Assembly (NCBI RefSeq): GCF_018282115.1
Contig: NZ_CP054306.1
Coordinates: 3,640,691 to 3,704,690 of the forward strand
Direction: 5' to 3'
Source: Synechocystis sp. PCC 7338
Lineage (GTDB): Bacteria > Cyanobacteriota > Cyanobacteriia > Cyanobacteriales > Microcystaceae
Length of the DNA: 64,000 nucleotides
Notes under the pieces: generated by a model
Told to the model about the DNA's origin: nothing
Seen by the model: only the letters and a program-made list of their open reading frames with translations
The model's database searches: none
Shown: positions 37,004 to 46,378 of the stretch, one piece after another
Layout of the letters: each line of letters opens with the position of its first letter
Numbering within the stretch: the first letter of the stretch is position 1
Made by a program: the position numbers and the translations under genes

Positions 37004-40000
37004 ATGGAGTCTTGCTCCGGCAAGGCCAATGGCAGAATGAATCACTTGCAAGAATGGCGGCAAAGTTGTGTGGACGACCAACTAACCCGTCTTAATGTTA
37101 CTCCCCTGCTGGGGGACGCCCCCGCCCAACATTTGCTTTATGCCGATGCTATCCAGCGTCGTAATGATGGCCGGGTTAGTGATGGTCTGTTGAAACGTTA
37201 TGCTCATGTGGCTGCGGGAGGCTGGTGGTGTTCCGGCATGGATTTGCTGTCCGGAGAAAAGGATTTATGGGGTTGTTTTAAACCCGATCGCCCGAGACAG
37301 GATGGGGAAAGCAGTAAAACTATTAAATATGAGCATCCCCCCAAAACCCCCACAGGAATTTTTGCCCTACGGGTTCCCCCCCATCTTTGGGAAAGGATTG
37401 CCGCCAAAGCAGGGGTAACCCTGACAACGGAGGATCAAGATCCTGACCAGCCGGATTTAGGCTTTTGGCAATGGTTAATGGGCCATCCAGAAATTCCCTT
37501 GGTAATTACAGAAGGGGCAAAAAAGGCCGGTGCTTTACTCACGGCAGGCTACGGGGCGATCGCCTTACCGGGAGTCCACAACGGTTACCGCACCCCACGG
37601 GATGAGCAAGGAAAACGCATCGGCAAATGCCAACTAATTCCGGCCCTGGGTAAATTAGCCACTCCCCAGAGGCAAATTTTGATTGCCTTCGACCAAGATA
37701 GTAAACCTAAAACTATCCAGCAGGTGAATTTAGCCATTCAACGGTTGGGCTATCTGTTCAGTCGCCAGGGCTGTGAAGTCAAAGTTTTGCAATGGGAGCA
37801 TCACCTTGGTAAGGGCATTGATGATGTGATTGCCCACCAAGGCAGTGATTGCCTACAGCAGTTGGTCACTAAGGCCCTACCGCTGGAAATTTGGAAGGCC
37901 CACCGGCTCAACCGCCTCACCCATAACCGAGGTGTGGAAATGGAAGCTCGCTATTTACCCCCCCTGACTATTCCTGCGGAAGAAAAATTAATTGCCCTAC
38001 GATCGCCAAAGGGCACGGGCAAAACCGAATTTTTGGCCCACATTGTCCGCCAGGCCCAGGTCGAACACAGACCGGTACTGGTAATTGGCCACCGCATCCG
38101 TTTAGTGCAGGAACTCTGTCACCGTTTTCAATTGCCCTATGTGGGGGACTTGTCATCTTCTCCCCTGGCTCGCCAAAGGGGTTTTGGTCTGTGCATCGAC
38201 TCTCTCCATGGCCACTCCCAAGCCCAGTTTGACCCTGAACAGTGGCAGGATTGCCTCATTATCATCGACGAAGTGGAGCAAGTGCTTTGGCACGGACTTA
38301 ATTCCGATACCTGCCGCCGTCAGAGGGTCGCCATTCTCCGTAACCTCAAGCAACTACTGCAATATAGCCTAGGGGGAGAAGGACAAATTTATGTAGCCGA
38401 TGCAGACTTAACCGATGTTTCCCTTGATTATTTGATCAGTTTGAGCGCCATTCCCCTCCAACCCTACGTGATCCGTAACCATTGGCGGCCGGGGGTAGAA
38501 GAAGCTTGGCCTATTTATCACTTTGGCGAAAACGATCCCAAGCAACTGGTCAAACAACTGTTACACCATATCCGGGAAGGGGGTAAACCATTCGTTTGTT
38601 TATCCGCCCAAAAGCTCACCAGCGCCTGGGGCACCCGCAACTTGGAAGCCTACCTCAAAAAACAGTTTCCCGATCGCCACATTTTACGCATTGACGCCGA
38701 ATCCCTCTCCGATCCCCACCATCCAGCCCATGGCAGTTTAACTAACCTCAATCAGGTGTTGGCCAACTATGACATTGTGCTCAGCAGTCCGGCAGTGGAA
38801 ACTGGGGTCAGCATTGACCTGCAAAATCATTTCACCTCTGTTTGGGGTATTGCCCAGGGCATCCAAACCGCCACTTCCGTTTGTCAATCCCTCGGCCGCA
38901 TCCGTCAAAATATTCCCCGCTATCTCTGGGCCGCCAGCTATGGCTTTAACCAAGTGGGCAATGGAGCTACGGCCATTAGCAAATTCCTCACCGCTGGTCA
39001 TCGCCTCACGGAGGTCAATATCCGTTTACTGCAACAGTCTGACCTGGATAATTTGGATGATTTAGACACGGGTTTCCAAGCAGAATCTTTGCTCTGCTGG
39101 GCCAAAATGGCGGTGCGTATTAACTTAGCCATGGTCAATTACCGCGAATCCATTCTCGGACTTTTGCATCAGGAAGGGCATCAGTTATTGGGGCCGCCCC
39201 CAGCTTTACCTTCCCTCCCGACCCCGGCCAGTGACCCCGACCATCCCCTCAGTACGGTCGCTCCTCAGCCCCTGCAGCAGGCCATTGAAGCGGTGCGAGC
39301 ACAGAATTATCTGGCTGATTGCCAGGCGATCGCCGACGCCCAACCGTTAACGGAGCCGGAATATCAACAGCTAAAGAAAAGGCTGGTGAAAAATAGCCAC
39401 GAACGTCAAAGATTACGCCGCCATGAACTGGCCCAACGCTATGGCATCCCCGTGACGGCTGATCTGGTGCAAAAAGATGACCAAAATTGGTATCAAAAAC
39501 TGCGTTGGCACTACTTCCTCACTGTGGGGCGACCATTCCTCGGCGATCGGGACGCTAAAATCGCCCGCTTACTATTGGACCAAGGGCAGGGTAGTCTCTT
39601 TTTACCGGATTTTAATGGCTCCCAGCTAGGGGCAATCATTGGTACTTACGATATCATCGGTATTCCTATTCTCCTCAGCCATTCGCAACGGGAATTGTCT
39701 GCCCTGGATGAGGATTTAATGGCTTTAGGCAAATTAGCTTTAGCGAACCGGGATGACATCAAAACGTTGGTGGGCATTGGTTTGGCTAAAAATTCTAGTC
39801 CCATCACCATTGTCCGTCGCTTCCTAGAAAAATTAGGCTTTGGTATTAAATTAGCCCGTACCCAAACTGTGCAGAAAAAGCGGGTGCGAATTTATCAAAT
39901 CACCTGTCCCCAGGATGGGAGGGAAAAGGTCTTCCAGGCCTGGCTCCAAGGCGATCGCCAATGTCCCGGTAGTTCGGAACAATGGATGGCGGACTACTGG

Positions 40001-40075
40001 CAAAAATTACAGGGTGCCCCCAGGGTGGAGGATCAGAATCAGCCCTTTGTGCAACTTAGCCTGGAGTTGGGGTAG
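37004..40075 (+). CDS. DUF3854 Toprim-like plus SF2 helicase-like protein, plasmid-replication-type
   Basis: The 1023-aa protein (1012 aa if ATG 37037 is the start) has two recognisable parts. Residues about 160-285 resemble DUF3854/Toprim: PLVITEGAKKAGALL with the catalytic-type Glu at 170, GAIALPGVHNG, and ILIAFDQD with Asp 230. Residues about 325-640 resemble a superfamily 2 helicase: Walker A SPKGTGKTEF (about 334-343), Walker B IIIDEVE (about 419-425), SSPAVETGVSID and motif VI-like QSLGRIRQ (628-635). The last 380 residues are charged and helical. Such primase/helicase-like proteins are known as CyRepA-type initiators of cyanobacterial plasmids; I infer kinship, not function. There is no plasmid partition gene beside it. 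Confidence 0.75.
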   Translation: MESCSGKANGRMNHLQEWRQSCVDDQLTRLNVTPLLGDAPAQHLLYADAIQRRNDGRVSDGLLKRYAHVAAGGWWCSGMDLLSGEKDLWGCFKPDRPRQDGESSKTIKYEHPPKTPTGIFALRVPPHLWERIAAKAGVTLTTEDQDPDQPDLGFWQWLMGHPEIPLVITEGAKKAGALLTAGYGAIALPGVHNGYRTPRDEQGKRIGKCQLIPALGKLATPQRQILIAFDQDSKPKTIQQVNLAIQRLGYLFSRQGCEVKVLQWEHHLGKGIDDVIAHQGSDCLQQLVTKALPLEIWKAHRLNRLTHNRGVEMEARYLPPLTIPAEEKLIALRSPKGTGKTEFLAHIVRQAQVEHRPVLVIGHRIRLVQELCHRFQLPYVGDLSSSPLARQRGFGLCIDSLHGHSQAQFDPEQWQDCLIIIDEVEQVLWHGLNSDTCRRQRVAILRNLKQLLQYSLGGEGQIYVADADLTDVSLDYLISLSAIPLQPYVIRNHWRPGVEEAWPIYHFGENDPKQLVKQLLHHIREGGKPFVCLSAQKLTSAWGTRNLEAYLKKQFPDRHILRIDAESLSDPHHPAHGSLTNLNQVLANYDIVLSSPAVETGVSIDLQNHFTSVWGIAQGIQTATSVCQSLGRIRQNIPRYLWAASYGFNQVGNGATAISKFLTAGHRLTEVNIRLLQQSDLDNLDDLDTGFQAESLLCWAKMAVRINLAMVNYRESILGLLHQEGHQLLGPPPALPSLPTPASDPDHPLSTVAPQPLQQAIEAVRAQNYLADCQAIADAQPLTEPEYQQLKKRLVKNSHERQRLRRHELAQRYGIPVTADLVQKDDQNWYQKLRWHYFLTVGRPFLGDRDAKIARLLLDQGQGSLFLPDFNGSQLGAIIGTYDIIGIPILLSHSQRELSALDEDLMALGKLALANRDDIKTLVGIGLAKNSSPITIVRRFLEKLGFGIKLARTQTVQKKRVRIYQITCPQDGREKVFQAWLQGDRQCPGSSEQWMADYWQKLQGAPRVEDQNQPFVQLSLELG

Positions 40076-40238
40076 CTCTGATATCTGGATTTGTCTTCTA
40101 AATTTATCTACTAGGGCTTCAGTAATGCTAGAGAAGTTTGATCCCATAATTCGTCATTGGGGGACTAGGAGGCTTTAAAAACAACTTCTCAAAAGTTTTG
40201 TTTTCTAAGAAATTGAGATGGGAGCCATGGGAAAACGA

Positions 40239-41810
40239 TTAAACCCTTTCCATGGTGGGCTGGGGGCGACTAGTCAGAATGTCCAATAGCAATTGCATTT
40301 GGTACAGATTGAGGTAAGTGGGAAAATCCAAATGTCCTTTGAGGAGCATTTCTCGGTAAATTTCTTGACATTGTCGGAGATGTTCCGTCATCCAAGGCGT
40401 ATTATGACCCTGCCATTGTTGCACCTCAGTTAAACCGCCGATAATTTTGGTTAAATCGTTATCCTGCTGACGATTAATTTCCATACGACATTGTTCGATG
40501 AAAACTTCGTTCATGCCCTCAATTTGTTGATATAAATCCGGCGCTAAATTACCCTCGATCAACATCAAGCGATAGCTCTGTTTTAAACTTTCAATTTCCC
40601 TTAACGCTTCCTGGGGATTTTCCTGAGCCGTTGCCCCCAAGTCGGCGATCGCCTGACGATGGCCTACTAGGAATTTTTCCGTTTTACGCTTACGCCAACC
40701 CCGAATTAAAAAGCCAATGGTGGTGGTGCTTAACAACATGATTGAAGCGGCTTGTAGGGGTTTATTGTCCTGGAGATAACGTAACCAGGCAATACGGGGG
40801 TCCCCTTCTCGATAGGTACGAATGGCCGCAGGATGAATATACAGCAGTCCTTCGTAAAGATTAACTGAACCGTTTTCCGTTGCTAATTTAGGGTAAAAAG
40901 AAGCAAATTGACGGGAATTAGCAAAAATTGCCCAGGTCATCAACGCTACCTTCTCTCGACCGACATTGGGCCTGGTCAGTAACGCTCCCCCGGTGGAAAT
41001 GGTGAGAACATCTTCCGCAGGGAAGGCCGGTAAGGCGCGGTAAGTCCCCTGGGGAATATAGGTTTTGCGGTAGGACTCTGGAAATTGCAAAGTGAGGTAA
41101 TTAATAAAGCTTTCGCTCAGGGGCACAAAATTAACATCCCTAACGATAGTCAATTGTTCCCGCACTTCGTCGCTGGCTTTGAGCGGCCCCACATAAACCA
41201 GCGCATCCAATGGGCTGTCGGCGGCAGTAAAAATTTGTAATCCCAGCCCTAGAGCTGACTGGGTATAGGGTTGAATCTCCAAATTGGTGGAGTCAAATAA
41301 ACGGGTAGCGGTGAAGTTGATGCCACTGCCGGGGGGGCCAATGCTAACTTTTTTGCCTTCTAGATCCCTCAGGGTATTCACATTGTCATTTTTGCGGCCA
41401 ACAATGTGGGCATATTCTTCAGTCAGAATGGCCACGGCGGCCACATCCCCCGCTTTCATAGCTTCGCTGGCCACATCCAATTGTACCAGGGCAAAATCCA
41501 CTTCCCCATCCAATAGCCGCTGTAAGTTTTGTTGGGAACCCTGGGAATTTTTTTCATCCTCCACTATTAAATCCACGCTGGCCGCTGATTCCTGAATTTG
41601 TTGGCCAATGCGGGCATAGGCACTGAGGTTACTGCCACTGGACAGGGTCACAGTGGTGGGTCTCCTGGTAGTGCAACCAACGAATACCAAGGGAAAAAGG
41701 GCAATTACAACCACAGCCCAGCGGAGTCGATGTTGGAGTAATTTCTGTAGGGAAAAATTATTGGCCAATGGGGACAGGGTAAAAAGGTTCAAAACTTGAT
41801 TGGGTCTCAA
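40239..41810 (-). CDS. TAXI/TRAP-type solute-receptor lipoprotein with a C-terminal cytoplasmic extension
   Basis: The 523-aa protein begins with a lipobox-type signal (ALFPLVFVGC, Cys 46). Residues about 50-350 match TAXI family receptors (VTLSSGSNLSAYARIGQQI, DFALVQLDVASEAM, VSIGPPGSGINFTATRLF). Unlike the usual soluble receptor, it continues with a membrane helix (about 353-370) and a helical tail of some 150 residues containing basic WRKRKTEK. No TRAP permease subunits are beside it. TTG 41810 is the frame's first codon and has no clear ribosome site, so the start is uncertain. Confidence 0.8.
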   Translation of the reverse strand: MRPNQVLNLFTLSPLANNFSLQKLLQHRLRWAVVVIALFPLVFVGCTTRRPTTVTLSSGSNLSAYARIGQQIQESAASVDLIVEDEKNSQGSQQNLQRLLDGEVDFALVQLDVASEAMKAGDVAAVAILTEEYAHIVGRKNDNVNTLRDLEGKKVSIGPPGSGINFTATRLFDSTNLEIQPYTQSALGLGLQIFTAADSPLDALVYVGPLKASDEVREQLTIVRDVNFVPLSESFINYLTLQFPESYRKTYIPQGTYRALPAFPAEDVLTISTGGALLTRPNVGREKVALMTWAIFANSRQFASFYPKLATENGSVNLYEGLLYIHPAAIRTYREGDPRIAWLRYLQDNKPLQAASIMLLSTTTIGFLIRGWRKRKTEKFLVGHRQAIADLGATAQENPQEALREIESLKQSYRLMLIEGNLAPDLYQQIEGMNEVFIEQCRMEINRQQDNDLTKIIGGLTEVQQWQGHNTPWMTEHLRQCQEIYREMLLKGHLDFPTYLNLYQMQLLLDILTSRPQPTMERV

Positions 41811-41875
41811 GGCTGATGGCTAACGGGGAAGAGGGAAAGCTCGGTCACCTCTAACCGGCCAAAAATAGACTAACT

Positions 41876-42754
41876 TCACCCCACTATAGTAATGGTTGCC
41901 AAGGCACTGTCCATTGTTCCAGAGGTTAGGTTGATTTCCATGCCTTCTTTGGCGATCGCAGTGGCAGGAAATTGCTGTTTAGCCTGGTTTAATATGGTGT
42001 CTAGCACGGAGTCGTCATGACTGGGGTCGTGGTGGAAGAGGATTAATTGCCTTACCCCGGCGGCCTGGGCCACTTTCACCGCCTCTTGCCAAGTGGAATG
42101 GCCCCAACCCACCTTGCTCACCTGGCGATCATAATATTCTTCGTCGGTATAAGTGGCATCAATGATCAACACATCCGCATCCTGGGCTAACGCCAACACA
42201 TTGCCATCCAGGCGATCGGGGAAATGTTCTGTATCCGTGATAAAAGCCACCGTAATGCCTTGCCAAGTCATCCGATAGCCCATGGCTTCCCCGGGATGAT
42301 TTAATGGCCTGGTCCGTAGCTTAATGTCGCCAATAACAATGTCTTCCCCCACCTCCAAATCATAAAAGGCCACAATGCCCTGCATTGTCTGCAAGGGAAC
42401 GGGAAAATTAGGGTGTAACATCTGCTCATGCAGTCTTTGTTCGATGGTCATGCCATCGGGAGTGGGTACACCATAAACTCGAAAAAAATTGCCCGGGCGG
42501 AAAGCGGGGGTAAAAAAAGGAAATCCTTGGATATGGTCCCAGTGACTATGGGTAAAGAAAATATGGGCCGACACTCCCCCCTGGCCTGAAAAACTATCCC
42601 CCAACATCTTGATGCCCGTACCCGCATCAAAAATCAGTCGTTCCTGCCCGATCGCCATTTCCACACAGGTGGTGTTGCCTCCATAGCGCACCGTCGTCGG
42701 CCCTGGACAGGGGATGCTACCCCGTACTCCCCAAAATTTAATTTTGAATGTCAT
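41876..42754 (-). CDS. MBL-fold metallo-hydrolase
   Basis: The 292-aa protein is a metallo-beta-lactamase-fold enzyme: FWGVRGSIPCPGPTTVRYGG, FDAGTGIKMLG, metal motif THSHWDHIQG, and later HPGEAMGYRM, ITDTEHF and LFHHDPSHDD with further metal ligands. It resembles cyclic-nucleotide phosphodiesterase/RNase Z-like hydrolases; substrate unknown. Confidence 0.85.
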   Translation of the reverse strand: MTFKIKFWGVRGSIPCPGPTTVRYGGNTTCVEMAIGQERLIFDAGTGIKMLGDSFSGQGGVSAHIFFTHSHWDHIQGFPFFTPAFRPGNFFRVYGVPTPDGMTIEQRLHEQMLHPNFPVPLQTMQGIVAFYDLEVGEDIVIGDIKLRTRPLNHPGEAMGYRMTWQGITVAFITDTEHFPDRLDGNVLALAQDADVLIIDATYTDEEYYDRQVSKVGWGHSTWQEAVKVAQAAGVRQLILFHHDPSHDDSVLDTILNQAKQQFPATAIAKEGMEINLTSGTMDSALATITIVG

Positions 42755-42847
42755 TGGACTGTCACTTCCTATGGTTCCCTAGCAATGATGGCGGTAACTT
42801 CAACTAGACCAAAGGAGTTGAAAGGAAAAGCCTTCGGCAAGGATTGA

Positions 42848-43147
42848 TTAGCGATGTTCTTCTTGCACTTCCTTAATATTGTTTAGTTCGTTGACGTGGC
42901 CTAATTGGTCACGGACATCGTCAATAACTAAATTGAGTTGGGCAATTTTATCCTCCAGGCGACGGCGGGCCAACTCAATATTTTCCTCACTATCGAGATT
43001 TCCTACCCCCTCAGTGTCCAATTTTTCCTGGTCGGGACTTTGGGTGGCAGCTCGATTCGCCAGGACGGAACCCAAAATTCCCCCCACCACACCGCCAATT
43101 ACTGTGCCTAATAAAAATCCTCCGCCGAAGTTATCTTTTTGAGCCAT
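42848..43147 (-). CDS. Small YtxH-like membrane-anchored protein
   Basis: The 99-aa protein starts at ATG 43147, after AGGAG about 8 nt upstream. An N-terminal glycine-rich hydrophobic helix (GGGFLLGTVIGGVVGGILG) is followed by an amphipathic, probably coiled-coil region (ENIELARRRLEDKIAQLN). It resembles YtxH/gas-vesicle-like stress proteins. Function unknown. Confidence 0.75.
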   Translation of the reverse strand: MAQKDNFGGGFLLGTVIGGVVGGILGSVLANRAATQSPDQEKLDTEGVGNLDSEENIELARRRLEDKIAQLNLVIDDVRDQLGHVNELNNIKEVQEEHR

Positions 43148-43217
43148 GATCTTACTCCTGTTTTTAATCTTTGGGGGGTGAATTTGTAATTATTTGATTA
43201 CCAGTTTAACGGCGTTA

Positions 43218-43868
43218 TCACGTGCCAAAGCAACGATCTCCGGCATCCCCTAGGCCGGGCACAATGTAGCCCCGGTCATTGAGCTGTTCGTCAATCATGG
43301 CAGTATAGATAGTCAAATGGGGGTGGGCATTACTCAATTTCTGTAGGGCAGTGGGGGCCGCCACCACAGAGACTAAACGGATTAAATTGGCATCAACACC
43401 CCTGGTCATCAGTAAATCCAGGGCGGCCATGATGGTGTTGCCCGTGGCCAACATGGGATCAAGTAATAAAAGATGGGTACCGGGGGCAAATCGATCCGGC
43501 AATTTATTGAGATAAAGGTTGGGCTCTAGGGTAGTTTCATTCCGCACCAAACCCAGATGGTAAATTTTTGCCAGGGGCAACAAGCCCTGGGCCCCTTCCA
43601 ACAGGGCTAAACCGGCTCGCAAAATGGGCACAATGATAAAGGGAGTTTGGGGGTCAATCAGGCTAGCCTTGGCGATCGCCAGGGGAGTGGTCACTTCTGT
43701 ATCCACCGTCGGCAACCAATAACGACCAGCTTCATAGGTCAACCAGCGCCCCAATTCTGCCATGGCAGTTTTAAACAAAACCGGCGGCGTGTTTTCATCC
43801 CTAGCTACCCCCAACCAATGCTTAATTAGGGGATGCTCCGGCACATAAACACGTAATTGGGAAGCCAT
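43218..43868 (-). CDS. upp: Uracil phosphoribosyltransferase
   Basis: The 216-aa enzyme salvages uracil with PRPP. ATG 43868 (MASQLRVYVPEHP) gives the family length; 19 upstream residues are probably not translated. PRPP loop LLLDPMLATGNTIMAAL and C-terminal uracil site YIVPGLGDAGDRCFGT are present. Confidence 0.93.
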   Translation of the reverse strand: MASQLRVYVPEHPLIKHWLGVARDENTPPVLFKTAMAELGRWLTYEAGRYWLPTVDTEVTTPLAIAKASLIDPQTPFIIVPILRAGLALLEGAQGLLPLAKIYHLGLVRNETTLEPNLYLNKLPDRFAPGTHLLLLDPMLATGNTIMAALDLLMTRGVDANLIRLVSVVAAPTALQKLSNAHPHLTIYTAMIDEQLNDRGYIVPGLGDAGDRCFGT

Positions 43869-44094
43869 GGGAAAACTTAAAAGTTGATATCTAAAACTTA
43901 AATTTGGGCCGTTGGGGAATCGCAAAGTTGGCTAAAAGTTAGGACGTGATCTCACCGTCAGCAACAACTCGCCTCAAAGTTCCACTGTAGCTCAGATCGG
44001 GTTACCACAAATCGAGGCATTGGGAAGGGAAGGTTTTTCTGCCATACTTTGGGCAGGGATCTCCCCCAAGTTCAACGACAGACAGGCAAGCATT

Positions 44095-44943
44095 ATGAGC
44101 AAACAACCATCCTTTGACGGCTGGCAGTCCATTGTGGGGGGGCTGATTGCCGCCCTGTTAGTCCTGCTGAGTTTCAACTCCTTTGTGGTGATTAACCCTG
44201 GTCAGGCCGGTGTACTGAGTGTGTTGGGTAAGGCCCAGGACGGAGCCCTACTAGAAGGTATTCATTTCAAACCACCCTTGGTATCTTCGGTGGATATTTA
44301 CGATGTGACGGTGCAAAAATTTGAAGTGCCGGCCCAAAGCTCAACCAAGGACTTGCAGGATTTGTCTGCTAGCTTTGCCATTAACTTCCGTCTCGATCCC
44401 ACCGAAGTGGTCACCATTCGCCGTACCCAGGGCACGCTACAAAATATTGTGGCGAAAATTATCGCTCCCCAAACTCAGGAATCTTTTAAAATTGCCGCCG
44501 CCCGCCGCACAGTAGAAGAAGCAATTACCAAACGAAGTGAGTTGAAAGAAGACTTTGACAACGCCCTCAATTCCCGTTTAGAGAAATACGGCATCATCGT
44601 CCTGGACACCAGCGTCGTGGACTTGGCCTTCTCCCCTGAATTTGCCAAGGCGGTGGAGGAAAAACAAATCGCTGAACAGCGGGCCCAACGGGCAGTGTAT
44701 GTGGCCCAGGAAGCGGAACAACAGGCCCAGGCTGATATCAATCGGGCCAAGGGAAAGGCGGAAGCCCAGCGGTTACTGGCGGAAACTTTAAAGGCCCAGG
44801 GGGGGGAATTAGTCCTACAAAAAGAGGCGATCGAAGCTTGGCGGGAAGGGGGTGCTCCCATGCCCAAGGTTTTGGTGATGGGAGGAGAAGGCAAAGGGAC
44901 GGGCGTTCCTTTTATGTTTAACCTGACTGACCTGGCCAACTAA
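44095..44943 (+). CDS. Prohibitin/Band 7 family membrane protein
   Basis: The 282-aa protein starts at ATG 44095 (MSKQPSFDGWQS); 25 upstream residues appear non-coding. One N-terminal helix (GGLIAALLVLLSFNSF) is followed by an SPFH domain (VVINPGQAGVLSVLGKAQ, INFRLDPTEVVTIRR) and a coiled coil (EEKQIAEQRAQRAVYVAQEAEQ). It corresponds to the Synechocystis prohibitin homologue Phb1, forming ring assemblies in the thylakoid or plasma membrane. Confidence 0.88.
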   Translation: MSKQPSFDGWQSIVGGLIAALLVLLSFNSFVVINPGQAGVLSVLGKAQDGALLEGIHFKPPLVSSVDIYDVTVQKFEVPAQSSTKDLQDLSASFAINFRLDPTEVVTIRRTQGTLQNIVAKIIAPQTQESFKIAAARRTVEEAITKRSELKEDFDNALNSRLEKYGIIVLDTSVVDLAFSPEFAKAVEEKQIAEQRAQRAVYVAQEAEQQAQADINRAKGKAEAQRLLAETLKAQGGELVLQKEAIEAWREGGAPMPKVLVMGGEGKGTGVPFMFNLTDLAN

Positions 44944-45043
44944 CAACAGCAGAGACTTTATGGTAAGGAGTGGCTACCCTGACTGACCATTGGGGGCCAC
45001 TTCCCATAATCTGATAGCGCCATTTTTTCCACTGAGGTTCCCC

Positions 45044-46378
45044 ATGGCAGATAGCGAAAATATTGCCGAACTCCAGCCGGTGTATACGGGCACCATTCTT
45101 TATCCTTCCCCCAGTCCCTATGCCCTGGCCATTGCCCCTTTGGTCCAGCTCAAGAAAATTTTCCAATCCCTCTACACCAGTCTATTAAAAATAATGTGGC
45201 AGGAGTTGTGGGCGGGGGAGGTGCAAAACAACGAAGCTTTTAATCTCATCCTTTTTTTGATTTTTTTGCTTCTTGCTTGGCTAACGTTTAGCTTTCGTAC
45301 CGCTAGTCAATGGTTATTTACTTTATTTTTTATCTTTTGGTTTATTGACAACTCCATCAGCCAGAGAAATTTTCAGAGGGGACATTACATTCGTCGGGTT
45401 TATCTCCGTCTCAATAGAGCTGGAAATTTAAGTTGGCAACTGCAATTACCCCAACGCCCTCCCCTTTTAATGGAATTTAATCCAGGGCAAGTGCGAGCTA
45501 TTGGTGTACGACGGCGAGAAATTAGAGGCGGAGCCTTTCAGGATAAGTTGGCGACGGTGTGGCAGGGGCAACTACTTCTGTACGATGGTTCTGATTGGAT
45601 TTTTGAGGAAGATCAAAACCTTGATCGGGTGCTAGAGGCGATCGCCGTAATTCAAGGACTACTACAGGAACTGGTGCCGGTGGGTTTTGAAGCTAGCCAT
45701 GGGCCGGGAGCCTATGCCCTGAATCCCATTACAACCCAGGAGGAGATGCAGCTATTGCAACAAGGAAAAGGGGTGGGGGTAAAAAGGACAGAACGTAAAT
45801 GGCAGATTTTTTCCCGTTGGCGTTGGGGGGATTCTTGGCTATTAATTCAACAAATTTTTCGGGAATCGGGTTTCCTGTTATTTGTGATGTTAATGATGGG
45901 ATTTATGGTGCAATTGGGCGCCATTTTAGATGGTTTTAGACGGGCTTTTGCAGGGGAGATGGTTTACGTTGAGATACCAACTAATTTCGGTCTAATGATG
46001 CCCTGGCAAGATTGGCGCATCGGTCTACCCCTATTGCTGGCGATCGCCCTTATGATTTACCGGGGCTGGCGCCTTAGTCAGGTTAAGTACTGTGCTGTGG
46101 ATCAACATTTTGTGCGGGCAAATTTGGACCATTACCCCCTGGGAAAAGTACCCACCGACGCAGTGGAAGCCGTATTGACAGTGGGACAGAAAAAGCCAGA
46201 AATTTTGGTCTTAACCGCCACCCGCAGTCTAGTCATTCCCTCTTTCCAGCGGCTAGAAGAAGCCCTGACCTATACCTGTGTTCTCAGCAAGGCGATCGAT
46301 GCATTTATCTTGGCCAAACGTCAAGCAGAAGCCACTGAAACTACCATACATCCAACGGAATTTGCGGACGAACCTTAA
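45044..46378 (+). CDS. Multi-pass membrane protein, unknown
   Basis: The 444-aa protein starts at ATG 45044 (MADSENIAELQ). Four hydrophobic segments are seen: LILFLIFLLLAWLTFSF, WLFTLFFIFWFI, GFLLFVMLMMGFMVQL and GLPLLLAIALMIYRGW, with charged loops between. The last 38 bp overlap the 3' end of the convergent PP2C gene. I recognise no family. Confidence 0.75.
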   Translation: MADSENIAELQPVYTGTILYPSPSPYALAIAPLVQLKKIFQSLYTSLLKIMWQELWAGEVQNNEAFNLILFLIFLLLAWLTFSFRTASQWLFTLFFIFWFIDNSISQRNFQRGHYIRRVYLRLNRAGNLSWQLQLPQRPPLLMEFNPGQVRAIGVRRREIRGGAFQDKLATVWQGQLLLYDGSDWIFEEDQNLDRVLEAIAVIQGLLQELVPVGFEASHGPGAYALNPITTQEEMQLLQQGKGVGVKRTERKWQIFSRWRWGDSWLLIQQIFRESGFLLFVMLMMGFMVQLGAILDGFRRAFAGEMVYVEIPTNFGLMMPWQDWRIGLPLLLAIALMIYRGWRLSQVKYCAVDQHFVRANLDHYPLGKVPTDAVEAVLTVGQKKPEILVLTATRSLVIPSFQRLEEALTYTCVLSKAIDAFILAKRQAEATETTIHPTEFADEP

